64,000 nt of DNA, taken from assembly GCF_003697815.1 (NCBI RefSeq), contig NZ_RDQG01000006.1, forward strand, positions 78,105-142,104, read 5' to 3'. Numbering within the stretch: position 1 is the first letter of the stretch; each line of letters opens with the position of its first letter. This document shows, piece by piece, positions 26,887 through 35,397 of the stretch. The position numbers were made by a program, and so were the translations under genes. The DNA is from Halalkalicoccus subterraneus (GTDB taxonomy: Archaea; Halobacteriota; Halobacteria; Halobacteriales; Halalkalicoccaceae). The notes under the pieces are model-generated. The model was not told the DNA's origin, did not search any database, and saw nothing but the letters and a program-made list of their open reading frames with translations.

Positions 26887-26979
26887 GAGCATCTGATACG
26901 TGGAGGCCACAGTCCCGCTCTTCACATCCATCCCTCTCGGTCAGATACAGTCGATCACCTCACTGATGGGTCCGCGATC

Positions 26980-27255
26980 TCAGTCGTCGGCCGACGCTTC
27001 GAGATCGGGCTGGGGACCGAGTGGTTCCTTTGGCTTGATGGGCGAGCCCTCGCTGGGGTCGCGATCAGCGAGCGCCATACTACCCAGCACCTCGATAATC
27101 AGACGGTTCGCGAATCCGGAGGTGATCCCACCGTTGTAGGAGTTCGTGTCGCTGACGTCGTACTGCGGGGCGACCTCGACGACATCGAACCCGAAGTTGT
27201 CGGGATCAAGCTGGGTGACCGCATCCCGGACCATTTTGATAGCCAGCTTAGTATC
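26980..27255 (-). pseudogene. C-terminal remnant of a ureohydrolase (agmatinase/arginase-like)
   Basis: The minus-strand frame shows T-K-L-A-I-K-M-V-R-D-A-V, then G-F-D-V-V-E-V-A-P-Q-Y-D near residues 14-25 of the fragment. This is the last conserved block of agmatinases and related ureohydrolases. The manganese-binding His and Asp motifs (G-G-D-H, D-x-D-x-x-D) that should come before it are absent; in their place is a stretch in another frame that looks like a JAMM protein. The gene has therefore been truncated by deletion or recombination and is not functional. The tail after I-I-E-V-L-G is not family-like. Confidence 0.65.
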
Positions 27256-27602
27256 GGGCCATGTGGGGCAAAGACGACGATTGAGAAGCGTTTTGGAATC
27301 GAACGTTCATCCGTTCGCGTGTGCCCGGATGGTGAGCGAGCGCTTGTATGGGAATGATAGAACACCCGTGGTGGCGGCGGTACTCGCTCACCGATAACGG
27401 TCCTAAACCGTCGCCTCGGGTTCGTTGCATCGTTCGGTAAGGGCACGTGATGGGTGGCGTGTAGTCGACTACCACGGCGCGTACACGCGAGAAACCCGCC
27501 CGCTTCCTCCGGGTGAGTGTCGGCGACGTAGCTGTCGATAGTGCGGCGGATCTCCGATGGGATGACGATCCCCCGTACCGGCTGCGGGAACACGGTTACC
27601 AT
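27256..27602 (-). pseudogene. JAMM (Mov34/MPN/PAD-1) domain remnant
   Basis: The frame from an ATG at 27602 reads I-V-I-P-S-E-I-R-R-T-I-D-S, then H-P-E-E-A-G-G-F, then H-H-V-P-L-P-N-D-A, and V-F-Y-H-S-H-T near residue 98. This is the order of strands, Glu, and H-x-H zinc ligands in JAMM metalloproteases, which in haloarchaea remove ubiquitin-like SAMP proteins. The Ser-x2-Asp part is altered: the aspartate is reached only at T-R-T-D, with a longer gap than usual. After about 118 residues the frame runs into the ureohydrolase remnant, so the C-terminus is lost or replaced. A still functional divergent protein cannot be excluded. Confidence 0.5.
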
Positions 27603-27740
27603 AGCAGCGGCACTACTACACTTCTTTCGGCCCGTGATACGGTACTTGGCAACACCTTGTTGGGGAGGACAGCCCAGTCTGCTTCTCTTCGAACCCAAAA
27701 GCCGTTAGATTCGTAACAATGGGACTGAAAACGGAACTAA

Positions 27741-28016
27741 ATGCCGACTCATCGCCGCCAACGGTTCATCCACGGCCAGACCGCCTGGATGCTCGTGACG
27801 ATCGTCCTGCTTTCGCTGTTGAACTCGCTCTCCTTGGAGCTGTTTTTCGTTCTCTCGCTGATCGGGTTCTTGGTCGTCACCGAGCTCACCGCACCGTTCA
27901 ACGTTACGCCCGAGTGGCGCACGCGCCTGCGCTGGATCATCGTCATCGGGCTCGCGGTCTTCGGCTATATCGTCCTCCAGCGCATTCTCGCCATCCTTCC
28001 GGAGGGGGTGTTCTAG
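27741..28016 (+). CDS. Small three-span membrane protein of the MoxR cluster
   Basis: This 91-residue protein has three hydrophobic segments (about residues 17-35, 36-52 and 65-85) joined by short charged loops, with a basic N-terminus. No known motif is visible. It ends one base before the GTG of the DUF4350 gene, so it belongs to the same operon and probably the same membrane assembly. Such small membrane proteins commonly open DUF4350/MoxR operons of haloarchaea. Confidence 0.72.
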   Translation: MPTHRRQRFIHGQTAWMLVTIVLLSLLNSLSLELFFVLSLIGFLVVTELTAPFNVTPEWRTRLRWIIVIGLAVFGYIVLQRILAILPEGVF

Positions 28017-28017
28017 C

Positions 28018-29076
28018 GTGGACGTGTCGCTGTCCGACCGCTCGCTGCCGGAGCTGATCGCCGGCGCGTACATCGTCGTCGTCATCGTCGCGCTCATCGT
28101 CGCAGCGAGCACCTCCGGGGCGGCCTTCGGCGCGTTTACCTTCTCCTGGGAGGGGACCTCCGACCTCCGAGGGGCGGCCGATGCGTCCGACGCCGACCTG
28201 CAGATCGTCACGAACACCGCCCAGTACGCGGACCAGCCCGCGAACAACTCCGTCGCGTTCGTCCTCTCGCCCGACGAGGCGTATACCGGCGAGGATCGCG
28301 AGCGCCTCCAGACGTTCGTCGAGAACGGCGGGACGCTCGTCGTCGCCGACGCGTTCGGATCCCACAGCAACGCGCTGTTGGACGACGTCGGTGCGAGCGC
28401 CCGGTTCAACGGCGACCCGCTGCGCGACGAACAGGAGTACTACCGCTCGCCGGCCCTGCCGGTGGCGACGAACGTCAGTGACCACCCCTACGTCGCCCAG
28501 AGCGAGTCGATCACTATCAACCGCGGGACGGTCGTTGAGCCCGGCGAGGCGACAGTGCTCGCGGCGAGTTCCGAGTACGGCTATCTCGACACCAACCGGA
28601 ACGAAGAACTCGACGACGCGGAGACGCTCGGATCGTATCCCGTCGTCACCGCCGAGGAAGTCGGTGACGGCGAGGTGGTCGCGGTGAGCGACCCGAGCGT
28701 CTTCATCAACGCCATGCTCGAACGGCCCGGCAACGAGGCGTTCGCCGAGGGCTTGTTCGCGCTCCACGATCGGATCCTGTTCGATACCTCCCATAGCACG
28801 GACATCCCGCCGACCGCCATGGCCCTCCTGACGCTCCGTGAGTCCGCCGCCCTGCAGCTCGCACTCGGCGGCGGGCTCGTCCTGTCGATCATGACGCTGG
28901 GTCAACGGACCCTCGGCGGGCGTTCGGACGACCCCGATGCCGACGAACGCGTGGGCCTGAGCGAGCCGGAGCTGCGGCGGCTCCTGGAGGATCGGCATCC
29001 AGACTGGGAGGACGATCGCCGTGAACGGGTCATAACAACCATAATGTCTCGGAAAAAAAGGTCAGAGAATGACTGA
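28018..29076 (+). CDS. DUF4350-domain membrane protein
   Basis: This 352-residue protein has an N-terminal span (about residues 13-35), an extracytoplasmic-looking DUF4350 domain (about 50-250) and a second span (about 273-290), with an acidic cytosolic tail. The domain is a glutamine-amidotransferase-like fold without the catalytic cysteine. The characteristic segments are V-A-F-V-L-S-P-D-E-A-Y, L-Q-T-F-V-E-N-G-G-T-L-V-V-A-D and V-A-V-S-D-P-S-V-F-I-N, the last near the domain end. It starts with GTG one base after the previous gene and overlaps the next by eight bases. Function is unknown, but it is consistently found with MoxR and DUF58 proteins. Confidence 0.82.
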   Translation: MDVSLSDRSLPELIAGAYIVVVIVALIVAASTSGAAFGAFTFSWEGTSDLRGAADASDADLQIVTNTAQYADQPANNSVAFVLSPDEAYTGEDRERLQTFVENGGTLVVADAFGSHSNALLDDVGASARFNGDPLRDEQEYYRSPALPVATNVSDHPYVAQSESITINRGTVVEPGEATVLAASSEYGYLDTNRNEELDDAETLGSYPVVTAEEVGDGEVVAVSDPSVFINAMLERPGNEAFAEGLFALHDRILFDTSHSTDIPPTAMALLTLRESAALQLALGGGLVLSIMTLGQRTLGGRSDDPDADERVGLSEPELRRLLEDRHPDWEDDRRERVITTIMSRKKRSEND

Positions 29077-30067
29077 TCCCCAAGAAACGTACACCACCAT
29101 TCGCGACGAGGTCCAGACCGTTCTCATCGGCAAAGAGGAGGTCGTCGAGCAACTGACGATCTCGCTGCTGACGGGCGGTCACGTCCTCCTTGAAGGGGTC
29201 CCGGGGATCGCGAAGACGACGGCCGCGAGCCTGTTCGCCCGCGCCAGCGGGCTCGATTCCTCGCGTATCCAGATGACGCCCGACCTGCTTCCCGCGGACA
29301 TCACCGGGACCCACGTCTATCACGAATCGAGTGGCGAGTTCGTCCTCCAGCGCGGGCCCGTCTTTGCGAACCTCGTGCTGGCCGACGAGATCAACCGCGC
29401 GACGCCGAAAACCCAGAGCGCGCTGCTGGAAGCGATGCAGGAACGCCAGGTCACAATCGAGGGCGAGACGCTCTCGCTGCCGACGCCGTTTATGGTGATC
29501 GCCACGCAGAACCCCATCGAGATGGAAGGGACCTTCGAGCTGCCCGAGGCCCAGCGCGACCGCTTCCAGCTCAAACTCATCGTCGATCTCCCCGAGCGCG
29601 ACGATGAGAGCGAACTCCTCGACCGATTCGATCAGACGCCCGATCTGAGTCCCGAGGCAATCGAACAGGTGATCGACCCCGCCGATCTGCTCGATGCTCG
29701 TGAGATGGTCGTCGACGTCCACGTGAGCGACGAGATCAAAGGCTACATTCTGGATCTGGTGGGCGAGACCCGGGACCACCCCGATACATCCCACGGGGGA
29801 TCACCGCGGGCGACGCTCGCCTTTCTCAACACCTCGAAGGCACGGGCGGCGATCCACGGCCGGGACTATGTCATCCCTGACGACATCAAGGCGCTCGCCG
29901 AGCCGATCCTCACCCACCGCCTCCTGTTGACGCCGGAAGCCGAGCTGAGCGACGTGACGAGCGAGGACGTGATCGAGGAGATCGTCTCGTCAGTTGAGCC
30001 CCCGGGCAGTTCCGTTCCCGACGACCGACCGACCGTCAGCGACAACCCGATTCCCCACAACGAGTAG
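29069..30067 (+). CDS. MoxR-family AAA+ ATPase
   Basis: This 332-residue protein is a MoxR AAA+ ATPase, a group that helps assemble or metallate membrane and secreted complexes together with von Willebrand (DUF58) partners. The Walker A is G-V-P-G-I-A-K49-T50, the Walker B L-A-D106-E107-I-N-R, and sensor 1 the A-T-Q-N-P-I-E stretch. The sensor 2 arginine lies in S-P-R-A-T-L-A-F-L. The last 35 residues form an acidic tail. It overlaps the DUF4350 gene by eight bases, so it is translationally coupled. Its partner DUF58 gene lies 1.7 kb downstream on the other strand. Confidence 0.93.
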   Translation: MTDPQETYTTIRDEVQTVLIGKEEVVEQLTISLLTGGHVLLEGVPGIAKTTAASLFARASGLDSSRIQMTPDLLPADITGTHVYHESSGEFVLQRGPVFANLVLADEINRATPKTQSALLEAMQERQVTIEGETLSLPTPFMVIATQNPIEMEGTFELPEAQRDRFQLKLIVDLPERDDESELLDRFDQTPDLSPEAIEQVIDPADLLDAREMVVDVHVSDEIKGYILDLVGETRDHPDTSHGGSPRATLAFLNTSKARAAIHGRDYVIPDDIKALAEPILTHRLLLTPEAELSDVTSEDVIEEIVSSVEPPGSSVPDDRPTVSDNPIPHNE

Positions 30068-30301
30068 CTGTCCTCTCTCGAGTACTCCCGTTCTTCGACC
30101 GATAGAAGTCTATTTGAAACGATATTGTGACCATCCCCAAATCCACCATGTGAAATATACCCACTATTCACTCGAAATACGTGAATGTTGAAAAATACGA
30201 AATCAATACTTGTCCGATTCATGTACCCTATTCGCTTCTGATAACTGTGGCGTTAAATATTGAGATAACCATAAGCCGTCGCCGGTCGTGGCTAATACTA
30301 G

Positions 30302-30418
30302 ATGTCACAAACACAGATGGGATACTGCGAGCAGTGTGAGGCGGATCGAGAGATCCGTTTTACGGTGGCATGGCAACCGAACTTCTGTGCCGTCTGTGGC
30401 GCAGAAATGGACGACTAA
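30302..30418 (+). CDS. 38-residue double-CxxC zinc microprotein
   Basis: A short frame of 38 codons encodes C-E-Q-C (residues 9-12) and C-A-V-C-G (29-33), separated by 16 residues including R-F-T-V-A-W-Q-P-N-F. This is a minimal zinc ribbon. It has normal haloarchaeal codon use, and its stop lies one base before the end of the convergent gene. Microproteins of this type are frequent in haloarchaea. It lies 234 bases beyond the MoxR gene, so it is probably separately transcribed. Confidence 0.65.
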   Translation: MSQTQMGYCEQCEADREIRFTVAWQPNFCAVCGAEMDD

Positions 30419-30419
30419 C

Positions 30420-31268
30420 CTATAGTTCTCGACAGGTCACGACGTAGTTTCCGTCTTCTGTCTCCGTGACGTCGAGTTCGACCGGAGTGGTTCGTTCGGC
30501 CGCGACGGCGGTAGCGACCGTTGACGCGACCGGGTGGTCGAACCGATCCACGGGACCGTAGGCACTACCGGACACTTCGACCGAGAGTCGGCCGTTTTCG
30601 GGGTCCGTATTCGGCGTCGCACCGTCGACGAGTTCGAAGACTTCGACCAGCCCGTCGGCGAGTTGACCCGCCAGGACGTCGAGGTCACTTCCGAGGTCGC
30701 CGTTCGTCGCCGATCGCAGCTCGTCGACGAGCGCGTCGCCCGTCGGTTCGAAGGCGACCCCGCGTCCGCGATCGTCGGCGGGAAGGACGAGCACCGAGTC
30801 GAGTTCCTCGTCGTCGGGGATCGAATACTCCGTTTGCTGGGGGACGAACAGCCGGACGGCGGGATTACTGTCCGTGTCGATGGGCGTATACAGCTGCGTT
30901 TCCCCGAGCCCGAGTTCGTTCGTCAGCGACTCGTGATCGGTCGCGAGCGCCTCGTAGATCCGGCGGCCGACCGTCGCGGAGACGAACCGCTCGGGTGTGA
31001 GATAGCGGATGAGCAGCGCCGTGAACAGACCGGTCCCCCCGAGGGCGAACAGGACTGTGCTCGCGACGGGAAAGAAGAACGCTCCGACGATCGCCACCAG
31101 ACCGACCAATCCGGTGCCGAAAGCGGCCCGTCGGTAGCGCGCTTGGCGTGCTTGGGCCAGTTCGCGGCGAAGGCGATCGTTTTCGGCTTCCAGCAGATCG
31201 ACCCGTGCGGTGGTCACGTCCGGATCCGTCTCCGGTTCGTCGTCGGTGAGCGACTGTCCGAGGCTCAT
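30420..31268 (-). CDS. Coiled-coil membrane protein, MoxR/DUF58 cluster
   Basis: This 282-residue protein has an acidic N-terminus, a coiled coil (about residues 20-45, V-D-L-L-E-A-E-N-D-R-L-R-R-E-L), two spans (about 49-67 and 70-88), and a large cytosolic acidic domain to the end. The later domain is not in a family I recognise. It starts with an ATGA overlap on the stop of the four-to-five-span protein, which follows DUF58 by the same kind of overlap. The three genes therefore form one tight operon. The coiled coil suggests it docks a partner at the membrane. Confidence 0.72.
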   Translation of the reverse strand: MSLGQSLTDDEPETDPDVTTARVDLLEAENDRLRRELAQARQARYRRAAFGTGLVGLVAIVGAFFFPVASTVLFALGGTGLFTALLIRYLTPERFVSATVGRRIYEALATDHESLTNELGLGETQLYTPIDTDSNPAVRLFVPQQTEYSIPDDEELDSVLVLPADDRGRGVAFEPTGDALVDELRSATNGDLGSDLDVLAGQLADGLVEVFELVDGATPNTDPENGRLSVEVSGSAYGPVDRFDHPVASTVATAVAAERTTPVELDVTETEDGNYVVTCREL

Positions 31269-31744
31269 GTCGCTCCCTCCACGAGGTCGAGCGAAACGAG
31301 TTCATAGCGATGCATGCCGTAGGCGACGAGCGCGCCGACGACGACCAACGCCAGCGCGCCTATCCAGAGCGCCTCGCTCGAGACGAAGGCGATCCCGAAG
31401 ACGAAGACGAACAGTCCGAAGACGAAGACCGTCATCGAGGTCACCGCGCCGCGATCGTAGAACGTCGGTATCGCCGCCACGAGCATTCCAAATAGACCGA
31501 GCTCGGCGACAGCGATTGCGAGCGTCTCAAATCCGTCGACGGTGAGCGCCACGACGAGCAGGTGACCCAGCGCGACCGCATAGATCACCGGAAGGGTCAG
31601 CCAGAGAAGGCCGATCGCGACTCCGCCGGCGATGCCGATGGGGGCGAAATCCCCGAGGAGAGCGAACCCGGCGGCCGCGATGAGGACGGCGAGAAACTCT
31701 GTCCACGAGCGCTCGGTGATCGCTCGGTTCGACTCGTCGATCAT
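31265..31744 (-). CDS. Multi-span membrane protein between DUF58 and the coiled-coil protein
   Basis: This 159-residue protein has about five hydrophobic segments spread from residue 15 to 142 and a short polar tail. It starts at an ATG in an ATGA overlap with the DUF58 stop and ends in another ATGA overlap with the next gene. The start is fixed by this overlap. The longer frame running upstream lies inside the DUF58 gene and is spurious. No family was recognised. It is probably the membrane anchor or channel component of the DUF58 unit. Confidence 0.75.
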   Translation of the reverse strand: MIDESNRAITERSWTEFLAVLIAAAGFALLGDFAPIGIAGGVAIGLLWLTLPVIYAVALGHLLVVALTVDGFETLAIAVAELGLFGMLVAAIPTFYDRGAVTSMTVFVFGLFVFVFGIAFVSSEALWIGALALVVVGALVAYGMHRYELVSLDLVEGAT

Positions 31745-33174
31745 GCGACGGCCCTCCGTGCCTGCCGACCGCTCGAGCGGACGGCGGCCAGTCGATCGCT
31801 GGGGGCGATCTCGAGGGCCGAGACGCGATCCAGCCGGTCGAGCGATCGCCGGAACGCCTCGAACTCGCTGTAGCCCTCGTACGCAGCCGAGAGGTCGGCC
31901 AGTTCGTCGGATTCGAACATCACCGTCGGCGTCAGCATCACGAGGACGCGACGGCCCTGGTGGCGAGCGAGCAGTGCCGCCTCGCGGACCTCCGCGCGAT
32001 GGGTGTCGTCGGTGAGGATGATCGTCCACGTCCCGCTTCCCAAGCGGCGAATGTGGGTCCTGACGGCAGCGGCCAGCGGGTCGTCCTCGACGGCCTGCGT
32101 CTCGTTCATCGTCATCGAACCGCCGTAGGGGCGAAGCCGCGTCGAGAACGGCGAGGACTCGTCGAGATTCGCCAGCTCTCGCGTCCGCGCGGTCGACCAC
32201 TGGTCGCGATCGGTTCGGACCGGAGCGTCACCCGGCGTGACCGCGAGGTCATGAATTCGGGAGCGGACGGCGGCGTAGTGACCAGTCGAGTTCCGCGGTG
32301 GGAGGCGCTCGGTCACGCCCTCCCCGTCGACCGCGTAGAACCCGAGCGGATCGGTACTCCCCTGTACTTGTTCGGCGAGCGAGAGCGCGACGTGGCGGGC
32401 GTAATCGAGCTTCGTCTCGTCTTCGGGACCATCACCCATACTGCTTCGATGGTCCATCAGCAACACCGTCTTTCGGTCGGTTTCGGATTCGAACTCGCGG
32501 ACGTGCGGATAGCCCATTCGAGCGGTCGATTTCCAGTCGATGATGCGGGCGGCGTCGCCGGGCATGTACTCGCGGATCTCCTCGGGGTCCATACCCGATT
32601 CGAGGGGATCCGACTCGTGTTCGCCGAACGCCCGGCGGATGCGCTCACCACCTTTGCCGACGTGGACGTTTCGCGGCCCGCGTGGCTCGACCGTGACCGT
32701 CGGCGTCGCGCCCCCCATGAGGGTCTCCTCGAACAGTCCGAGTGGATCGCGCGCGCTGATCGTCGCCGGATCGAACTCGAAGGTTCCGGCGATCGGCCAG
32801 CTGATGTCGACGACCCGCTCCGACACCCGTTCGTCCGGCCCGAGGGTAAGTTCCGACTCGCCCTCGACGCTCGCTCCGACCGGGATGCCCGGTTCGAGCG
32901 CGATTCCTAATGGGGTCTGTTGAGTGAGGGTAGCGCGAAAAGCAAGCGGTGTGGGACGCTCGGCGACGACGCGATCGCGCGCGAGGGTCTGGTCGATCGA
33001 AAGTGCGGCCATCGTCTCACCGAGCGCCCGCGCGAAGGCGTACTGGCGGGCGATCAGCCACGCGCCGATCATCGCCGCGCCGACGACGAGTACCGGCCGC
33101 GCAAGAGCAACGCCGCCGGCCGCGAACGCCGTCGCCAGCGCGACGACCGCCCAGAACTGCCGGGTAACATGCAT
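31741..33174 (-). CDS. DUF58-domain protein with vWA-like fold
   Basis: This 477-residue protein has two N-terminal spans (about 8-42), a beta-rich domain, and the DUF58 core with E-I-R-E-Y-M-P-G-D-A-A-R-I-I-D-W-K-S-T-A-R near residues 202-222, followed by L-L-M-D-H-R-S-S-M, the MIDAS-like metal site of vWA folds. It is the usual partner of MoxR ATPases. With DUF4350 and MoxR nearby it forms a conserved haloarchaeal surface or assembly module. It is divergently transcribed from the large exported protein at 33240, with about 65 bases between starts, so both promoters are in that space. Confidence 0.9.
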   Translation of the reverse strand: MHVTRQFWAVVALATAFAAGGVALARPVLVVGAAMIGAWLIARQYAFARALGETMAALSIDQTLARDRVVAERPTPLAFRATLTQQTPLGIALEPGIPVGASVEGESELTLGPDERVSERVVDISWPIAGTFEFDPATISARDPLGLFEETLMGGATPTVTVEPRGPRNVHVGKGGERIRRAFGEHESDPLESGMDPEEIREYMPGDAARIIDWKSTARMGYPHVREFESETDRKTVLLMDHRSSMGDGPEDETKLDYARHVALSLAEQVQGSTDPLGFYAVDGEGVTERLPPRNSTGHYAAVRSRIHDLAVTPGDAPVRTDRDQWSTARTRELANLDESSPFSTRLRPYGGSMTMNETQAVEDDPLAAAVRTHIRRLGSGTWTIILTDDTHRAEVREAALLARHQGRRVLVMLTPTVMFESDELADLSAAYEGYSEFEAFRRSLDRLDRVSALEIAPSDRLAAVRSSGRQARRAVA

Positions 33175-33239
33175 ACTTCTGTAGTATTTCGAGAGGTAAT
33201 TGAACCTACCGACGAGAGATTTTTATCCTTCGCTGTCAG

Positions 33240-35285
33240 ATGCGGGAGTACGTGTCTTCCAATCGCCGCCTCCTGACGCTGGTCGTCCTCGGGCTCTGTG
33301 TCTCGCTTGTCGCCGTTGGCGGCGTTGCGCCCACCGATGTGGCCGCACAGAACGCGACTACGAACGAAACGGGGGCGGATGCACCACACACCAATCCCGA
33401 CGAGGCCAGCGAGGACGGCGACAGCGAGCGTGTCGCCAATTGGCTCCAGCAGCGACTCGGGAGTTCACTCGGCGAGAGCTCAGTACAACTCAGTGAGGGC
33501 CAGTACGACCAAGCGCGCGAGACGCTCGGTGACGACTACAACGGCTATCTCACCCAGTACGCCGAGATGGTGGGCGAGGACAATGCCACGGAGTTCGAGC
33601 AAGCCCAAACCAATCAGACCGAACTGATCAACGCGACCGAGGAGTACAACCAGACCTACACGGAGTATCAGGACGCACAGGCGGCGGGTGACGACGAACG
33701 CGCGCGCGAGCTCGCCCGCGATCTGAACGATCTCTCCGAGGACGTCGAAGAGAACAGTCAAGCGGTCCAGCAACGCCAGCAGACGATCGAGGAGGAAACC
33801 GGAACCGACACGTCCGATACGCGCGCGACAGTCGAGGACGTCAGCTCGAACGTCGCAACGACCCAACAAGAGGTTCGCAACACCGAGTTCGTCGTGACCG
33901 AACTGACCGTCGAGACGGACTCCAGGACGGCCTCCTTTGGGGATCCGATGACGATCGACGGCACGATCACGACGACGGCCGGGCAGCCGGTCGCGAACGA
34001 ACCGATCGTCCTCGAGATCAACGAGCAGACGATCGAGACGACGACCGACTCGACCGGGTCATTCTCGGTCGAGTACCGACCGACGACCGAATCGCTCGAC
34101 CTGACCGAACTCGAGATTGGCTACACGCCCCAGGCCCAATCCGAGTACGCCGAGGCCGAAACGAGCGTTCCCGTCCGCATCGAACAGACACAATCGTCGA
34201 TTGACATCACCAACGCGACCGAGAGCGTCGCGTACGGCGAGGAGTTCACCGTTACCGGAACCGTCGAGGCCGCCACCGTCGGCATCGAGGGCGTGCCGGT
34301 CGCCGTGTTCGCTGACGGGAATCGGATCGGCGAAACAACCACCGACGAGAACGGCAGCTTCGAATCCACGACGACCCTTCCCGCAGACATCCGCGCAGAC
34401 GACATCGAGGTCCGGGCGAGCACCGCACTCAACGAGCAGGCACTCGCCAGCGCCGAGACGACCACCGTGGCGACGGTCTCCGAAACCCAGAGCGAACTCG
34501 AGGTGGCGGCCAACCACACCGACGACTCGATCTACGTCCAAGGGGCGCTCAGCACTAACGATGGCACGCCTATTGCCGGCGAAGTCGTCACGCTCGACTT
34601 TGCCGGTCAGAGCACGACCATCGAGACCGCGGGAGACGGGAGTTTCGAGACGCTCGTCGACGTGCCCGAGACCGCGGGCGCGTTCGTCACGGTCGAGGCG
34701 ACGTACGCCGAGGACGACAGTAATCTCGGCGAAAGTACGGCGTCGACCGACGTCCAGGTCGGGGAGGTGACGTTGCTCACGCAGCTCAGTGAGGTGCTCG
34801 GAATTGGCTGGCTCGATACGAGCCTGTCAGGGCTCGAAACCCAACACTGGCTCACGTTCGCAGGATCCGTTCTCCTGGGACTGACTGGGGCGTACTTCCT
34901 GCTTGGCCGACGCGGTGAGACGACGGACAGCCCGGACCTGAGTGGTGATGACGCCACGAATACAGGCGCATCGAGCCAGCAAGACGCGGCGACGCTTCGG
35001 GCAACGTTACTGTCGTCCGCACGTGATCTGGCCCAGTCCGGCGATCCGAACCGAGCCGTCGAACGCGCGTACGTCGCGATCCGGCAGGACGACAGCGACG
35101 AAAGCCGGACGGCGACACACTGGGAGTTCTATCAGTCCCATCAGGACGGGTTCGCCGCCGAGCAGATCGATGCGCTCCGCTCGCTCACCCAGCGTTTCGA
35201 ACAGGCGGCCTTTTCGGCACTCGGCGTCTCCTCGGACGACGCGGACGCGGCGGTCGACGAGGCGGAGACGATCATCGACGAGTAA
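33240..35285 (+). CDS. Exported Ig-like repeat protein with C-terminal membrane anchor and DUF4129-like tail
   Basis: This 681-residue protein begins with a Sec-type signal peptide (residues about 1-36, A-P-T-D-V-A-A-Q) and is followed by a Gln/Glu-rich helical region (about 60-190) and then three Ig-like domains (about 215-310, 325-415 and 425-515), each with D-G-S-F/N-G-S-F-E-type loops and a Thr/Glu-rich character. A span at about 536-556 anchors it. The cytosolic 120-residue tail (A-T-L-R-A-T-L-L-S-S-A-R-D, then T-H-W-E-F-Y, L-T-Q-R-F-E-Q-A) resembles DUF4129, the domain that belongs with MoxR/DUF58/transglutaminase clusters. It is probably a substrate or a sensor of the module. Confidence 0.75.
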   Translation: MREYVSSNRRLLTLVVLGLCVSLVAVGGVAPTDVAAQNATTNETGADAPHTNPDEASEDGDSERVANWLQQRLGSSLGESSVQLSEGQYDQARETLGDDYNGYLTQYAEMVGEDNATEFEQAQTNQTELINATEEYNQTYTEYQDAQAAGDDERARELARDLNDLSEDVEENSQAVQQRQQTIEEETGTDTSDTRATVEDVSSNVATTQQEVRNTEFVVTELTVETDSRTASFGDPMTIDGTITTTAGQPVANEPIVLEINEQTIETTTDSTGSFSVEYRPTTESLDLTELEIGYTPQAQSEYAEAETSVPVRIEQTQSSIDITNATESVAYGEEFTVTGTVEAATVGIEGVPVAVFADGNRIGETTTDENGSFESTTTLPADIRADDIEVRASTALNEQALASAETTTVATVSETQSELEVAANHTDDSIYVQGALSTNDGTPIAGEVVTLDFAGQSTTIETAGDGSFETLVDVPETAGAFVTVEATYAEDDSNLGESTASTDVQVGEVTLLTQLSEVLGIGWLDTSLSGLETQHWLTFAGSVLLGLTGAYFLLGRRGETTDSPDLSGDDATNTGASSQQDAATLRATLLSSARDLAQSGDPNRAVERAYVAIRQDDSDESRTATHWEFYQSHQDGFAAEQIDALRSLTQRFEQAAFSALGVSSDDADAAVDEAETIIDE

Positions 35286-35397
35286 CGTTCCGATCGGACT
35301 CGGTCGAGCCGAGCCGTGCTGTCCTCTTCCTTTGGTTGATCAGAACCCGGATTTCGTATCGACCGATTTTTTTACGACCGAAACGAAAGTAGCGATA

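Noticed and set aside
31265..32200. 311-codon form of the membrane protein after DUF58
   Set aside because: The first half lies inside the DUF58 gene in another frame. The ATGA overlap at 31741-31744 gives the natural start and a 159-residue membrane protein.
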